From NCBI RefSeq assembly GCF_004803855.2, contig NZ_CP012552.1:682001-746000 (forward strand): 64,000 nucleotides of DNA, written 5' to 3'. The first letter of the stretch is position 1. The number at the start of each line of letters is the position of its first letter. This DNA is from Campylobacter sp. RM16192 (lineage in GTDB: Bacteria > Campylobacterota > Campylobacteria > Campylobacterales > Campylobacteraceae). Positions 1-9,899 of this stretch are shown here, piece after piece. The notes below the pieces were generated by a model. That model saw only the letters and a program-made list of their open reading frames with translations, ran no database searches and was not told where the DNA came from. Position numbers and translations under genes: made by a program.

Positions 1-1669
1 TGGCAAACATCATCACTTTGCCGTTTACGTTTCTGGCAGCACGCCCCATTGTTTGAATTAAGCTTGTAGTAGAGCGTAAAAAGCCCTCTTTATCGGCATC
101 CATTATGGCTATTAGGCTGACTTCCGGCAGATCAAGCCCCTCGCGAAGCAAGTTTATGCCTATAAGCATATCAAAGTCACCGCCTCTAAGCCCTCTTATT
201 ATCTCGTTTCGCTCTATTGCATCGATATCGGAGTGCATATACTTTACTTTTATGCCAAGTTCTGTGTAATATCTGCTTAGCTCCTCCGCCATTTTTTTAG
301 TTAGCACCGTTACTAAAACGCGCTCACCACGCTCTATCACTCGCTTTGCCTCATCAAACAAAATTTCAACCTGATTGTCGCTATCTTTTATTTCTATTTG
401 CGGATCAAGAAGTCCAGTAGGGCGCAAAATTTGCTCATACACATGCCCCTTTGAGAGCTCAAGCTCAAGCTCGTTTGGAGTGGCCGATACAAAGAGAAAT
501 TTAGCTCTTTTATTGATAAATTCATCAAATTTCAAAGGACGGTTATCAAGTGCGGACGGCAGACGAAATCCATACTCTACCAGCACCTCTTTACGGCTTT
601 TATCGCCTGCATACATTCCGCGAAACTGCGGCAGGCTCACGTGGCTCTCATCTACTATCACTAGATAGTCCTTGCCGCTTATTTCGTAGTAGTCAAATAG
701 GCTGTATGGCGTCTCTCCCGGAGATTGTCCCGTTAAATGTCTAGCATAGTTTTCTACACCTTTGCACATTCCGGTAGAATTTAGCATCTCCAGATCAAAT
801 TCAACCCTTTGTTTTAGCCTCTGAGCCTCTACAAGCTTGCCTTGTTCGTTAAATTCCTTTAGCCTCTCGTCTAATTCCGCTTCAATCTGCTTAATCGCGA
901 TTTTTAGCCTATCCTCTCCGACTATAAATTGACTAGTTGCGTAAAGCGTGAATTTGCTTATGCTTTTAAGCCTTTTATTGTCCAAAACATCAAAATGATA
1001 CATCTCATCTATCTCGTCTCCGAAAAACTCTATCCTAAGTGCCTCGTCGTTATAATATGCAGGATATATATCTACTACATCGCCATTTACGCGAAAATCT
1101 CCTCTATCGAAATAAGCATCGTTTCTTTTGTATCCCATATCCACGAGTTTACTAAGCAGTTTGCGTTGATTTAAGGCTTCTCCTACCTTTAGATATAGCA
1201 CCATCCCTTGATATTCGCTAGGATTTCCTAAGCCATAATTTGCAGATACCGAAGCTATCGTGATCACATCGTCAAAGCTTAGCAAGCTTGCCGTAGCAGA
1301 GAGCCTAAGCCGCTCAAGCTCTTCATTTACCGAACTATCTTTCTCTATATACAGGTCGCTTCTTGGTATGTATGCCTCAGGCTGATAGTAATCATAGTAG
1401 CTTATAAAATACTCCACGTGATTATTTGGGAAAAAGCCCTTAAATTCGCTATAAAGCTGCGCTGCAAGAGATTTATTATGTGTCATTACGAGAGTCGGCA
1501 TATTTAGCTTTGCTATTACATTTGCCATAGTAAAGGTCTTGCCCGAACCCGTAACTCCAAGCAGGGTCTGATAGCTAGAGCCTGATCTGATAGACTCTAC
1601 TATACCATCTATGGCGTTTGCCTGATCGGGACTTGGGCTAAATTTGGATGAAATTTCAAAATTTTTCAT
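1..1669 (-). CDS. uvrB: UvrABC excinuclease subunit B (3' end cut by window edge)
   Basis: The minus strand encodes about 556 residues of UvrB, the damage-loading helicase-like subunit of nucleotide excision repair. The start is the ATG at 1667-1669. Walker A GVTGSGKT lies near residues 38-45, and the DNA-clamping beta-hairpin region ([12 protein letters not shown]) near residue 92. The visible part ends just after helicase motif VI ([14 protein letters not shown]), so the last ~100 residues, including the UvrC-binding UVR domain, lie outside the window. The gene is divergent from the small coiled-coil gene at 1739, as in C. jejuni (Cj0680c/Cj0681). Identification is secure. Confidence 0.97.
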   Translation of the reverse strand, partial: MKNFEISSKFSPSPDQANAIDGIVESIRSGSSYQTLLGVTGSGKTFTMANVIAKLNMPTLVMTHNKSLAAQLYSEFKGFFPNNHVEYFISYYDYYQPEAYIPRSDLYIEKDSSVNEELERLRLSATASLLSFDDVITIASVSANYGLGNPSEYQGMVLYLKVGEALNQRKLLSKLVDMGYKRNDAYFDRGDFRVNGDVVDIYPAYYNDEALRIEFFGDEIDEMYHFDVLDNKRLKSISKFTLYATSQFIVGEDRLKIAIKQIEAELDERLKEFNEQGKLVEAQRLKQRVEFDLEMLNSTGMCKGVENYARHLTGQSPGETPYSLFDYYEISGKDYLVIVDESHVSLPQFRGMYAGDKSRKEVLVEYGFRLPSALDNRPLKFDEFINKRAKFLFVSATPNELELELSKGHVYEQILRPTGLLDPQIEIKDSDNQVEILFDEAKRVIERGERVLVTVLTKKMAEELSRYYTELGIKVKYMHSDIDAIERNEIIRGLRGGDFDMLIGINLLREGLDLPEVSLIAIMDADKEGFLRSTTSLIQTMGRAARNVNGKVMMFA

Positions 1670-1698
1670 TTGTCCTCTTTAAAAAACAGCTTATTTTA

Positions 1699-1707
1699 TG
1701 TTACAAT
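1699..1707 (+). promoter_or_regulatory. Extended -10 promoter element
   Basis: TGT-TACAAT fits an extended -10 (TGn plus a TATAAT-like hexamer), about 32 bases before the ATG at 1739. The same TATGTTACAAT string precedes the gene at 26992. Campylobacter sigma70 promoters rely on the -10 region more than on a -35 box. This is a pattern match only. Confidence 0.4.
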
Positions 1708-1738
1708 TCGAGGAAATTATACCAAATAAAGGGATCTT

Positions 1739-1972
1739 ATGTTTGAAAACGAAAAAGTATTAAATACTCTTACGGATAAAGTAAACGACCTGCTTGTAAA
1801 ATATAATGAAATTTGCGATGAGAACGAATCACTACGCAATGAGCTTATAGCGCTAAAAGCTCAAAACGAAGCCAAAACAAATCAGATTTTACGCCTTGAA
1901 GATGAACTCAAAAATAAAAATATAGAATCTGACGATATAGTCCGCAAAATCGAAGCCGTTTTAGGTAAATAA
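1739..1972 (+). CDS. Small coiled-coil protein, ZapB-like
   Basis: A 77-residue acidic protein, almost all predicted coiled coil: heptad-spaced L/V/I from the N-terminus to about residue 65, with no membrane segment or signal peptide. Its size, composition and position directly before a ZapA-like gene (stop and start overlap as TAATG at 1970-1974) suggest a partner in the division apparatus like ZapB. Coiled coils give little family information, so the function is inferred. The gene corresponds in position to C. jejuni Cj0681. Confidence 0.72.
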   Translation: MFENEKVLNTLTDKVNDLLVKYNEICDENESLRNELIALKAQNEAKTNQILRLEDELKNKNIESDDIVRKIEAVLGK

Positions 1973-2196
1973 TGAAAAAAATAACAGTTACAATCGCATC
2001 AAGAGACTATACCATAAGCCTTGAAGATGACTTTGCTAGGAGCTTTGAGCGCGACTGGGAGGTATTTTTAGGCGGCAAAAAATATCTTGATGTGAAAGAG
2101 CTGTTAAGCGCCTTTGTGCAAAAATGCTACGAAAACTACCAGCAAGAACGTGATCTGGAAAATCTTGCTAAAAAACTCAGCCAAGAGATAAACTAA
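1972..2196 (+). CDS. ZapA-like cell division protein (probable)
   Basis: A 74-residue protein. The N-terminal beta-hairpin pattern (ITVTIASRDYTISLEDDF) followed by a long charged helix with conserved-looking alanines, tyrosines and leucines (ELLSAFVQKCYENYQQER) resembles ZapA, which bundles FtsZ filaments at midcell. It lacks the longer C-terminal coiled coil of E. coli ZapA, so the match is moderate. The ATG overlaps the stop of the preceding gene by one base, implying translational coupling. Alternative: an uncharacterised Campylobacter protein (Cj0682 position). Confidence 0.65.
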   Translation: MKKITVTIASRDYTISLEDDFARSFERDWEVFLGGKKYLDVKELLSAFVQKCYENYQQERDLENLAKKLSQEIN

Positions 2197-2248
2197 AATT
2201 TTACTTTTTATTTTTATAAAATTTATATTTATTTAAGCATTATATACT

Positions 2249-2254
2249 TATAAT
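2249..2254 (+). promoter_or_regulatory. -10 box (TATAAT) upstream of pseudopilin 1
   Basis: A perfect TATAAT lies about 49 bases upstream of the ATG at 2303 in an AT-rich intergenic stretch. It gives the first pseudopilin its own transcription unit, which ends at the hairpin 2833-2862. No convincing -35 is visible, as is usual for Campylobacter. Confidence 0.45.
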
Positions 2255-2302
2255 TTCATAAAAATACATAAATGTATGTATAATTCATTCAAGGAGTCTC
2301 AC

Positions 2303-2809
2303 ATGAGAAAAGGTTTTACAATGATTGAGTTGATCTTCGTGATCGTTATTTTAGGTATTTTGGCTGCTATAGCTATTCCAAGACTTGCTGCTTCTAGAGA
2401 TGATGCAGAGGCTGTTAAGACTGCTAGAGCTATGAGTGTTTTAGTTAGTGATATTAGTTCATATTATGTTTCTCAAGCCGCACTAGCTACAAATCTTAAA
2501 GATATGACTGGAGTTAAATTTGTAGGTAATCAAACAGGATTAACCGGACAGATGGATACCGCTGGCACACAATGTGTGCAAGTTACTGCTACTGCAGGAA
2601 CTGCAGATAATCCACCAGTTATTACTTTTTCAAAAGGTGCAGAGGGTGATAGCAATATATGTCCAAGAGTTCTTGCTAATGGTGCTGTAAAAGAGCTTAT
2701 GACTAGAACATATTCAAAAGTTACACCTTCTTCTACTACTGGAGGCACTCCTACAATTTCACAAGAAGCAGGTATTGCTATAGGAAGCACTACAACAATT
2801 AAGTTTTAA
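2303..2809 (+). CDS. Type II secretion / type IV prepilin-like protein (pseudopilin 1)
   Basis: A 168-residue prepilin. The class III leader MRKG is followed by the cleavage context G|FTMIEL with Glu at mature position 5, then a ~20-residue hydrophobic helix ending IAIPRL. I chose the ATG at 2303 over the in-frame ATG at 2276 because AAGGAG (2291-2296) sits before it and because it yields the short leader prepilin peptidase needs. The C-terminal half is rich in Ser, Thr, Gly and Ala with two cysteines, which may form the minor-pilin disulfide loop. Campylobacter uses such proteins in its competence/secretion system; the exact role is inferred. Confidence 0.85.
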   Translation: MRKGFTMIELIFVIVILGILAAIAIPRLAASRDDAEAVKTARAMSVLVSDISSYYVSQAALATNLKDMTGVKFVGNQTGLTGQMDTAGTQCVQVTATAGTADNPPVITFSKGAEGDSNICPRVLANGAVKELMTRTYSKVTPSSTTGGTPTISQEAGIAIGSTTTIKF

Positions 2810-2832
2810 TTACTAAAATTAGTTGATATTAT

Positions 2833-2862
2833 AAGCCTAGGACTTTAAGTCTTGGGCTTTTT
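2833..2862 (+). terminator. Rho-independent terminator after pseudopilin 1
   Basis: A 12-bp stem with G:U pairs (AAGCCTAGGACT with AGTCTTGGGCTT) around a 3-base loop, followed by a short T run. It lies 23 bases after the pseudopilin 1 stop. Confidence 0.75.
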
Positions 2863-2916
2863 AAATTTATATCTTTTTTACCCTTAAAACCATTAAATTT
2901 ATAAGCTTATAGATGA

Positions 2917-2922
2917 TATAAT
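2917..2922 (+). promoter_or_regulatory. -10 box (TATAAT) upstream of pseudopilin 2
   Basis: TATAAT 27 bases before the ATG at 2949, downstream of the terminator at 2833-2862. It implies separate transcription of pseudopilin 2 together with priA. Pattern match only. Confidence 0.45.
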
Positions 2923-2948
2923 ATGATAAATTTTATAAAGGGACTACC

Positions 2949-3377
2949 ATGAAGCGAGCTTTTACAATGGTTGAACTTGTGTTAGTTATAGTTATTATAG
3001 GTGTTTTATCTGCTATTGCAGTTCCTAGATTTTTTACCTCAAGAGATGATGCTATACTTGTTAGAGCCAGAGCTGATATCTCATCTATTAGAAGCGCTAT
3101 AGTAAATATAAAAAATACGAATATGCTATCCGGAACTTTTACATATCCTGATCTTGAAAAAAGTGCTACCAGTACTAAACTATTCGATAACGTTTTATCA
3201 GGCGGTATTAAGAAAAAGGGAGATAAAGATACTTCCGGTTGGAGCAAGAGTGGTCTTGAATATGTTTTTACTTTATCTGGAAAAACTACAAAATTTTCAT
3301 ATGATAAAAAAACAGGCTATTTTGGATGTGCTGAAAATGAGCCAAATAATTCCCTTTGCAAACAACTAACGGAGTAA
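2949..3377 (+). CDS. Type II secretion / type IV prepilin-like protein (pseudopilin 2)
   Basis: A 142-residue prepilin with leader MKRA and cleavage context A|FTMVEL, so the residue before the cut is Ala instead of the usual Gly. Glu5 is kept, followed by the hydrophobic helix LVLVIVIIGVLSAIAVPRF. The C-terminus has two cysteines (GC and LCK) that could form a disulfide loop. RBS AAAGGG lies at 2937-2942. It matches C. jejuni Cj0683 in position, directly before priA with a one-base stop/start overlap. It probably belongs to the DNA-uptake or secretion pseudopilus; this is not shown by sequence alone. Confidence 0.85.
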   Translation: MKRAFTMVELVLVIVIIGVLSAIAVPRFFTSRDDAILVRARADISSIRSAIVNIKNTNMLSGTFTYPDLEKSATSTKLFDNVLSGGIKKKGDKDTSGWSKSGLEYVFTLSGKTTKFSYDKKTGYFGCAENEPNNSLCKQLTE

Positions 3378-5230
3378 TGAATTACTACGAGATAATACCA
3401 AGTGTCTTAAACTATAGGCCACTTACATATCATAGTAGCTATGAAATCGCTCCTTATCAGCAAGTTCTTATAAATATAAAAAACAAAAAAACTTTTGGCT
3501 ATGTGTTTAAAAAAACATCAAAACCAGAGTTTAAAACTCTTGAAATTTTAGAAGTTTTACCTGCTAAGCTAACCGATATTCAAATTTCGCTTCTAAATTT
3601 CATCTCATACTACTATATTTCAAATTTATGTGTTAGCATAGGACTTTTTACTCCTTTTAACGATAACATAAAGCCTATTTTAGATGATAATAAATTTGAT
3701 AAAGAGCCAAATTTAAGCGATAATCAAAAAGAAGCTCTTAAATTTGCCAAAGAGCATAAAACTAGCCTGCTTTTTGGCGATACTGGAAGCGGTAAGAGTG
3801 AAGTGTATATATCTTTGATCAAAGAGTATTTAAATAAAGGCAAGCAAGTTTTGTTTCTAATGCCTGAAATTTCACTCACTCCTCAGATGCAAAAGCGGCT
3901 TAAGAGATATTTTGGTGATAAATTCGGTCTTTGGCATTCTAAGATTACCTCAAAAAAACGCAGTGAAATTTTGGCTAAATTTTTAAGCGGTGAGATAAAG
4001 TTAATTGCCGGTGCAAGATCGGCTCTATTTTTGCCATTTACGAATTTAGGCTTGATAGTAGTAGATGAAGAGCACGATGAGAGCTATAAATCGACTCAAA
4101 ATCCGCATTACAACGCTAGGGATTTGGCTCTGTTTTTAGCTAATAAATTTGACATAAAAGTGCTTTTAGGCTCTGCAACTCCAAGTCTTGTAACTTACTC
4201 TAAGCAGCCAAATTTTAGGCTAAAGGGAACATTTTATAAGAGTGAAAAAGAGTTTATATACGATGAGAGTGAGACCGGCTTAAGTCAAATAATTTTATCA
4301 GAGCTTGAAAAAAGTATAAATGCCGGCAAACAAGCTGTGGTATTCGTGCCTACGAGAGCGAATTTTAAATATCTTGTTTGCAGGGATTGTGGACATACGA
4401 TAAAGTGTCCGTTTTGTAGTGTGGGAATGAGCTTTTATAAAAAGTATAATATGCTAAAGTGCCAATACTGCGCTTTTACGATGCCTGTTTTAAAAACTTG
4501 CGAAAAGTGTGAAAGCGAGATGATAGAGGCCAAAAAGATTGGCACGGATGAGCTTGTGGCGAAGCTTCAGGAGGCTTTTGGAGGTATTAAAATAGCTAAA
4601 TTTGATAGAGATGAGATAACCACACAAAATAAGCTAGAAAAGAGTCTAAAAGCATTTAATGACGGCGAAGTGCAAATTTTAGTCGGAACTCAGATGCTAA
4701 GCAAAGGACATGACTATCACAATGTAGATTTAGCCGTAATAATGGGTGTAGATGAGCTTTTAAATTTCCCTGATTTTAGAGCACGCGAGAGGACTTTGGC
4801 TCTGGCTATGCAGGTTGCTGGTAGGGCTGGTAGAGTAGGGCATGGCAGGGTCGTGATACAAAGTCTGCAAAAAGAATTTTTTCAAAGTTATATAGAGGAT
4901 TATGATTCGTTTTTAGTTGACGAGATGTCCTATAGAGATGGCTTATATCCACCTTTTGCTAGACTTTTGCGAGCGGTTATAAGCGATAAAAATGAAAATT
5001 TAGCTAAAGATAGACTAAATGAGTGTCTAAAAGAGCTAAATAATCTAGCTAGCGAGGAATCAAATTTGCAGATAGTAGGACATGGAAAATGCGCTATAGA
5101 GATGATTTCCGGCAAGTATAGATACGAGATACTACTAAGGTCAAATTCTCATATAGCTCTTATTAAAGCGGGTAAAATTTGCTCAAATTTCGGCTTTGAT
5201 GTGGATATGGATCCGATGAATTTCTCCTAA
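3377..5230 (+). CDS. priA: Primosomal replication restart helicase PriA
   Basis: A 617-residue SF2 helicase that reloads the replisome at stalled forks. Walker A GDTGSGKS is near residue 134 and the DEEH box is about 90 residues later. A zinc-binding insert carries four CxxC pairs (CRDC, CPFC, CQYC, CEKC) between the two RecA-like halves, as in the family. The chosen ATG (3377) overlaps the preceding stop; an in-frame upstream codon at 3356 would add seven residues inside the pseudopilin gene. The 3' end merges with an inverted repeat at 5209-5238. Confidence 0.95.
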   Translation: MNYYEIIPSVLNYRPLTYHSSYEIAPYQQVLINIKNKKTFGYVFKKTSKPEFKTLEILEVLPAKLTDIQISLLNFISYYYISNLCVSIGLFTPFNDNIKPILDDNKFDKEPNLSDNQKEALKFAKEHKTSLLFGDTGSGKSEVYISLIKEYLNKGKQVLFLMPEISLTPQMQKRLKRYFGDKFGLWHSKITSKKRSEILAKFLSGEIKLIAGARSALFLPFTNLGLIVVDEEHDESYKSTQNPHYNARDLALFLANKFDIKVLLGSATPSLVTYSKQPNFRLKGTFYKSEKEFIYDESETGLSQIILSELEKSINAGKQAVVFVPTRANFKYLVCRDCGHTIKCPFCSVGMSFYKKYNMLKCQYCAFTMPVLKTCEKCESEMIEAKKIGTDELVAKLQEAFGGIKIAKFDRDEITTQNKLEKSLKAFNDGEVQILVGTQMLSKGHDYHNVDLAVIMGVDELLNFPDFRARERTLALAMQVAGRAGRVGHGRVVIQSLQKEFFQSYIEDYDSFLVDEMSYRDGLYPPFARLLRAVISDKNENLAKDRLNECLKELNNLASEESNLQIVGHGKCAIEMISGKYRYEILLRSNSHIALIKAGKICSNFGFDVDMDPMNFS

Positions 5231-5238
5231 TCGGATCC
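5209..5238. terminator. Inverted repeat at priA stop / convergent chemoreceptor end
   Basis: A perfect 9-bp repeat GGATCCGAT / ATCGGATCC with a 12-base loop, spanning the priA stop codon (5228-5230). It sits between convergent genes (priA and the chemoreceptor ending at 5250). No strong T run follows, so termination on either strand is only probable. Confidence 0.45.
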
Positions 5239-5249
5239 TGCAAATAAAA

Positions 5250-7205
5250 TTAAAATTTCTTTTTACGCACATCCTGCGTAGCGATTTTTGCCGCTTCGTT
5301 TACCTGTGAGGCAATTTCGTTAGTATTTTTTGCTATCTTAATATTTTCTCTTGTTACATTATCTATCTCGACTATGGCCTGATTGATCTGATCTATGCCT
5401 TTGGTCTGCTCAAATATGCTATGGCTCATATCGTTTATGCCTTGAGATAGCATATTGATATTTGCCTCGATCTCTGATAGTGATTTTTGCGTTCTTTCGG
5501 CTAGATTTCTTACCTCGTCCGCTACTACGGCAAATCCGCGCCCATGCTCTCCTGCACGCGCCGCCTCGATCGCCGCATTAAGGGCTAGTAAATTTGTCTG
5601 ATCGGCTATATCTCTTATGATACCAACGATATTTTTTATGTCATTGCTTTGATTTATGATTTGGTTAGCTTTATCATTTATCGAGTGCATGGAATTATTG
5701 ATCTCTTCGATAGCTAGCACGCTCTCTTGGACAGATTCCGCTTGCTTGTTTGTGCCTTCGGATAGGTTGTTAACAAATGAATTTAGCACCTGAGATTTCT
5801 CTTCTAGCATTTTGTTTTGTTCAAGTGAATTTCTAAGGATATTGCTCATCTCTTCGCCTAAGAAATTTATACCCTCTCCTAGCTTTCTTTTATCGCTTTT
5901 GGAGTCTCCGATATCAATTCTTGCCGTAAAATCATTATTCGTATATAGCCCTAAAATTTCAACTACTCCGTGAATATCGTTTTTTAATGTATTTACAAAA
6001 TTATTAATTAGGTCTTTTAACTCCTCCAAATTTCTATTATTAGGCGTTTGATTTATATTTTGACCCAGATCGCCTGTAGATGCCGATTTAAAGACCATCT
6101 TAGCATCATTTATCATTTTAGTGTCTTTTTTTAGACCGTCTGCTATATTTTTAATATTCTCGTTGATAAGATCCGCCATTTGTTTGAATTCATCGTCTGA
6201 TTTTACTGTTATTTGCTTGCACTCCCTAGAGCTATCGTTTAGATATGCAAAAAATTCAAACAGCCCCTCTTTAATCTTGGATAGAGGTTTTAGTTTTAAA
6301 TTTAGCACTACCACCAAAGCCGTAACTATAAATAGTATAGAGCATATTGAGAGAATCAGCTGATAGATGAATAGATTGTCTATGCTTTGATTGTATGTTT
6401 TTGCTGTGGTGACAGAGCATAGTAACCAACCAGTAATATCATCTTTTAGGCACGCTGCAACCATATCATTGTTATTATCGTTAAATGCGTATGTTATTGA
6501 TTTTGTAGAACTATCCTTAAAGAAGTTGAGTAAATTTTTATTTACCTCAGACTCTTTCATGAGAAGCTCTTTGTTTGGATTTATGATGCTTTTCGCATTT
6601 TTATCTATAAGAAGAATATAATCATCCTGATAGTGTTTCATATTTGATATGACATCGCTCAATCTTTCAAGAGTAATATCTGATGATACAACTCCTGATA
6701 GTTTGCCGCCTTTTTTAATAGGGGCTGCGAATGATATAGTTAGTTTTTGATCTTTAGTCGAGATATATGGATCTGTGATAACGGCATCTTTAGCTGACAC
6801 GACTTGCTTGTACCATCCTCTTGCTCTTGGGTCGTATCCATTTAGGCTTGGGTATTGGTGGTTTCCATTTGATCGTAGCATCCTGCCGTCTTTTTCAAAA
6901 CCTGCATATAAAGATACAAATTTACCAGATTGGCTACCTACCTTTAATATCTGCTCAAAATTATCTTCGTTATACTCCGAACTCTCTATATAAGAAGCTA
7001 CTGATTTTACTATGCTTAGCTTTGAATCCATGTAGTTTTGCATATACTCTATCGCATCTTTTACTATACTGTATTGAGATGAGGATATAAGTGTCTTTGT
7101 CTCTTGTTTTGTTATATTAAACGAGACAAAAGAGAATATACTTAGTGCTATTACTAGTAAAAATGAGATTAAAATCGTAACACTTCTTGCTAATTTCGAG
7201 TTCAT
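5250..7205 (-). CDS. Methyl-accepting chemotaxis protein with dCACHE sensor
   Basis: A 651-residue transmembrane chemoreceptor. TM1 spans about residues 9-30, followed by a periplasmic double-CACHE domain (~31-275), TM2 (~280-302), a long HAMP-like/coiled-coil region and the signalling hairpin. The CheA/CheW-contact tip reads [24 protein letters not shown]. In the membrane-distal pocket R129-x-W131, Y147 and D176 match the amino-acid-binding dCACHE pattern, but the Asp of the usual PYxD motif is Ser149. No CheB/CheR-binding pentapeptide ends the protein. RBS AGGAGC precedes the ATG. Its ligand is unknown; it separates priA from ispG, which are closer together in C. jejuni. Confidence 0.93.
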   Translation of the reverse strand: MNSKLARSVTILISFLLVIALSIFSFVSFNITKQETKTLISSSQYSIVKDAIEYMQNYMDSKLSIVKSVASYIESSEYNEDNFEQILKVGSQSGKFVSLYAGFEKDGRMLRSNGNHQYPSLNGYDPRARGWYKQVVSAKDAVITDPYISTKDQKLTISFAAPIKKGGKLSGVVSSDITLERLSDVISNMKHYQDDYILLIDKNAKSIINPNKELLMKESEVNKNLLNFFKDSSTKSITYAFNDNNNDMVAACLKDDITGWLLCSVTTAKTYNQSIDNLFIYQLILSICSILFIVTALVVVLNLKLKPLSKIKEGLFEFFAYLNDSSRECKQITVKSDDEFKQMADLINENIKNIADGLKKDTKMINDAKMVFKSASTGDLGQNINQTPNNRNLEELKDLINNFVNTLKNDIHGVVEILGLYTNNDFTARIDIGDSKSDKRKLGEGINFLGEEMSNILRNSLEQNKMLEEKSQVLNSFVNNLSEGTNKQAESVQESVLAIEEINNSMHSINDKANQIINQSNDIKNIVGIIRDIADQTNLLALNAAIEAARAGEHGRGFAVVADEVRNLAERTQKSLSEIEANINMLSQGINDMSHSIFEQTKGIDQINQAIVEIDNVTRENIKIAKNTNEIASQVNEAAKIATQDVRKKKF

Positions 7206-7369
7206 ATTAAGCTCCTGATCAAGTTTTATAAATAGTAAAACAGCTGTTAATTTTATATACTTTAAGCTTAATAAGTATTAAATTGCATGTATGCTTAGAT
7301 GTTTTGTGTCAGTTTAAATTTAATTTGGTTTATAATTTAAATTTGAGCCTTTTGAAAGTGAAAATTTCT

Positions 7370-7375
7370 TATAAT
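7370..7375 (+). promoter_or_regulatory. -10 box (TATAAT) upstream of ispG
   Basis: TATAAT about 26 bases before the TTG start of ispG, in the divergent region between the chemoreceptor and ispG-dnaB. No -35 at standard spacing. Pattern match only. Confidence 0.35.
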
Positions 7376-7400
7376 TACCAAAAAAATTAAAAGGCAAATT

Positions 7401-8459
7401 TTGCAAAGATATCCAACTAAACAGATAAAAATTCGTGATGTTTTAATAGGGGGTGATGCTCCCATCTCGGTGCAGTCGATGACATTTTCTAAGACAAGGG
7501 ATATAAAAGGCACGCTAGAGCAGATAAATAGACTCTATTTCGCGGGATGCGATATAGTGCGTTGTGCGGTACTTGACAAAGAGGACGCTGCAGCTCTGCG
7601 CGAAATAGTAAGGCAAAGTCCGCTTCCTGTGGTAGCTGATATACACTTCAACTACCGATATGCACTTATAGTTAGTGAATTTGTAGATGCTGTACGGATA
7701 AATCCGGGCAATATCGGCTCAAAAGAGCGCATAAAAGCAGTTGTGGATGCATGCAAGCAAAGAAATTTACCTATAAGAATCGGTGTAAATTCAGGCTCGC
7801 TAGAGGAGCAGTTTGAGAATAAATATGGTAGAACGGTTGAGGCTATGGTGGCTTCTGCGATTTATAACATAAATTTGCTTGAGGATTTTGACTTCACCGA
7901 TATCAAAATTTCACTAAAATCAAGCGATGTTGAGCGAACCATGGCTGCTTACCGTGCCTTGCGTCCAAAGGTTGAGTATCCGTTTCACTTGGGCGTTACG
8001 GAGGCTGGCACCACCTTTCACGCGACTATAAAATCGTCTATTGCGCTTGGGGGGCTTTTGCTTGAAGGTATCGGCGATACGATGAGAGTGAGCATTACAG
8101 GCGAGCTTGAAGAGGAGATAAAAGTCGCAAAGGCTATTTTAAAAGATAGCGGACGCCAAAAAGAGGGTATAAACATCATCTCATGCCCTACGTGCGGGCG
8201 TCTTCAAAGCGATTTGATGGCCGCGATAAAGATAGTGGAAGAAAAAACCAAGCATATCAAAGAGCCGCTTAACGTATCGGTCATGGGCTGCGTGGTAAAC
8301 GCGATCGGAGAAGCCAAAGGCGCTGACGTAGCGATAGCATTTGGCAAGGAAAGCGGGCTTATAATGCGCCGCGGCGAAGTTGTGGCAAGACTGAAAGAGA
8401 GCGAGCTGGTGGATAGATTTTTGCTCGAACTTGACGAGGAGATAAAATCTCGTGGCTAA
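7401..8459 (+). CDS. ispG: 4-hydroxy-3-methylbut-2-enyl diphosphate synthase (flavodoxin/ferredoxin)
   Basis: A 352-residue IspG (GcpE), the [4Fe-4S] enzyme converting MEcPP to HMBPP in the MEP isoprenoid pathway. The N-terminal TIM barrel includes [12 protein letters not shown]. The C-terminal cluster-binding motif is CPTC (SCPTCGRLQ), with a third Cys in [16 protein letters not shown], whose Glu is the catalytic glutamate. The start is TTG at 7401, preceded by AAAAGG (7389-7394); no ATG fits the conserved N-terminus ([12 protein letters not shown]). Its stop overlaps the dnaB GTG start, so the two are coupled. Confidence 0.96.
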   Translation: MQRYPTKQIKIRDVLIGGDAPISVQSMTFSKTRDIKGTLEQINRLYFAGCDIVRCAVLDKEDAAALREIVRQSPLPVVADIHFNYRYALIVSEFVDAVRINPGNIGSKERIKAVVDACKQRNLPIRIGVNSGSLEEQFENKYGRTVEAMVASAIYNINLLEDFDFTDIKISLKSSDVERTMAAYRALRPKVEYPFHLGVTEAGTTFHATIKSSIALGGLLLEGIGDTMRVSITGELEEEIKVAKAILKDSGRQKEGINIISCPTCGRLQSDLMAAIKIVEEKTKHIKEPLNVSVMGCVVNAIGEAKGADVAIAFGKESGLIMRRGEVVARLKESELVDRFLLELDEEIKSRG

Positions 8460-9858
8460 AAATAACGAAATAAACATGCACAACCTATACGACCTTGACA
8501 TGGAGCGTTCTATCCTAAGCTCCATCATTTATAGCGGCGAAAATTTGGTTCAAATTTTTGACATCGTCTCTTCAGGCGACTTTTACCTCAAAGGCCATGC
8601 GGACATATATACGGCGATGGTTGAGTGTATGAATGCCGATTTGCCGATAGAAACTAGCTTTTTAAAGACCAAGCTGGGAGCCAAATTTGATGAGGAAATT
8701 TTAGCTAGCGTTGTAGGTACAAACTCAATACTTGATATCAAAAAATACGCAACCGAGCTGCGCGAAAAGTCGATAAAGCGCTCGCTTGTAAAGATAGCTC
8801 ACCAGATCCCAAACAAAGTAAGCGAGGATAAGCCAAGCCGCGATATGGTCGATGAGCTAAGCCAGAGCTTTTATTCACTTGTGGAGGGCTCGGCGGCTGG
8901 AGTCATAAAGGAAAGCAAAGAGATCATAGTAGATGTCTTAGCTCATCTTGAGAAGCAAAAGATGCTTGAAAACCAGGATATAGTAGGAATAGATACCGGA
9001 TTTAAAGAATTAAATGAAAAAACAAAAGGCTTTAAAAACGGCGATCTTATCATTATTGCCGCTCGTCCGGGCATGGGCAAGACCACTATATGTCTAAATT
9101 TAATGAGTAATGTTTTACAGCGGGGTAACGGAGTTGTCTTTTTCTCGCTTGAGATGCCTGCCGAGCAGATTATGCTAAGGATGCTTTCTGCTAAAACCTC
9201 AATCCCACTTCAAAACATAATGACGGCAAAGATGGATGATGAGGAGTGGAGCAGGATGAGCGATGCTTGTGAGGATATGTCTAATAAGAAGTTTTTCGTA
9301 TATGATAGCGGATATGTAAATATCCATCAGATCAGAACTCAGATGCGTAAGCTAAAGTCGAGCCATCCTGAAATTTCGCTTTGCGTGATTGATTACATCG
9401 GACTTATGATGGCTACTTCAAACTATGCCGATCGCCACTTGCAGATCGCTGAAATTTCGCGCGGATTAAAGCTTCTTGCGCGTGAGCTTGATATGCCGAT
9501 AATCGCTCTATCTCAGCTAAACCGAAGCCTTGAAGCGCGTGCAAATAAGCGTCCGATGCTAAGTGATTTAAGAGAATCGGGAGCGATCGAACAGGATGCG
9601 GATATGATACTTTTCGTCTACCGTGATGAGGTCTATCTCGAGCAGGAGGAGAAGGAGCGCGAGAAGCGAGCCAAGGTCGAAGGTAAAGAGTATGTGCCTA
9701 AATTTATACCAAACAAGATCGAAGAGGATGCAGAGATAATAATCGGCAAGAACAGAAACGGACCTGTCGGCACGGTTGATGTAATATTTCAAAAAGAATT
9801 TACCCGCTTTGTCGATAAGAGTTTTGGCGCAATTCATATGGCCGAATTTACCGGTTGA
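8452..9858 (+). CDS. dnaB: Replicative DNA helicase DnaB
   Basis: A 468-residue hexameric replicative helicase. The N-terminal DnaB domain (~1-110; MERSILSSI) is followed by the RecA-like ATPase with Walker [10 protein letters not shown] (~residue 201), CVIDYIGLM and the [13 protein letters not shown] motif. The start is a GTG at 8452, eight bases inside the end of ispG; it gives [20 protein letters not shown], which keeps the family N-terminus. There is no intein. It is followed 41 bases later by a ComEC-like gene, as in the C. jejuni dnaB neighbourhood. Confidence 0.96.
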   Translation: MAKNNEINMHNLYDLDMERSILSSIIYSGENLVQIFDIVSSGDFYLKGHADIYTAMVECMNADLPIETSFLKTKLGAKFDEEILASVVGTNSILDIKKYATELREKSIKRSLVKIAHQIPNKVSEDKPSRDMVDELSQSFYSLVEGSAAGVIKESKEIIVDVLAHLEKQKMLENQDIVGIDTGFKELNEKTKGFKNGDLIIIAARPGMGKTTICLNLMSNVLQRGNGVVFFSLEMPAEQIMLRMLSAKTSIPLQNIMTAKMDDEEWSRMSDACEDMSNKKFFVYDSGYVNIHQIRTQMRKLKSSHPEISLCVIDYIGLMMATSNYADRHLQIAEISRGLKLLARELDMPIIALSQLNRSLEARANKRPMLSDLRESGAIEQDADMILFVYRDEVYLEQEEKEREKRAKVEGKEYVPKFIPNKIEEDAEIIIGKNRNGPVGTVDVIFQKEFTRFVDKSFGAIHMAEFTG

Positions 9859-9899
9859 TGGGGTTTTGGTCGTTTGCTAAATTTGCAATTTAACACTTT

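Noticed and set aside
375-1174. Plus-strand ORFs opposite uvrB
   Set aside because: Uneven composition and no RBS; uvrB reads continuously on the other strand.
8047-8054. G-run in ispG as a phase-variable tract
   Set aside because: Only six G's in a conserved essential gene; too short for Campylobacter poly-G switching.
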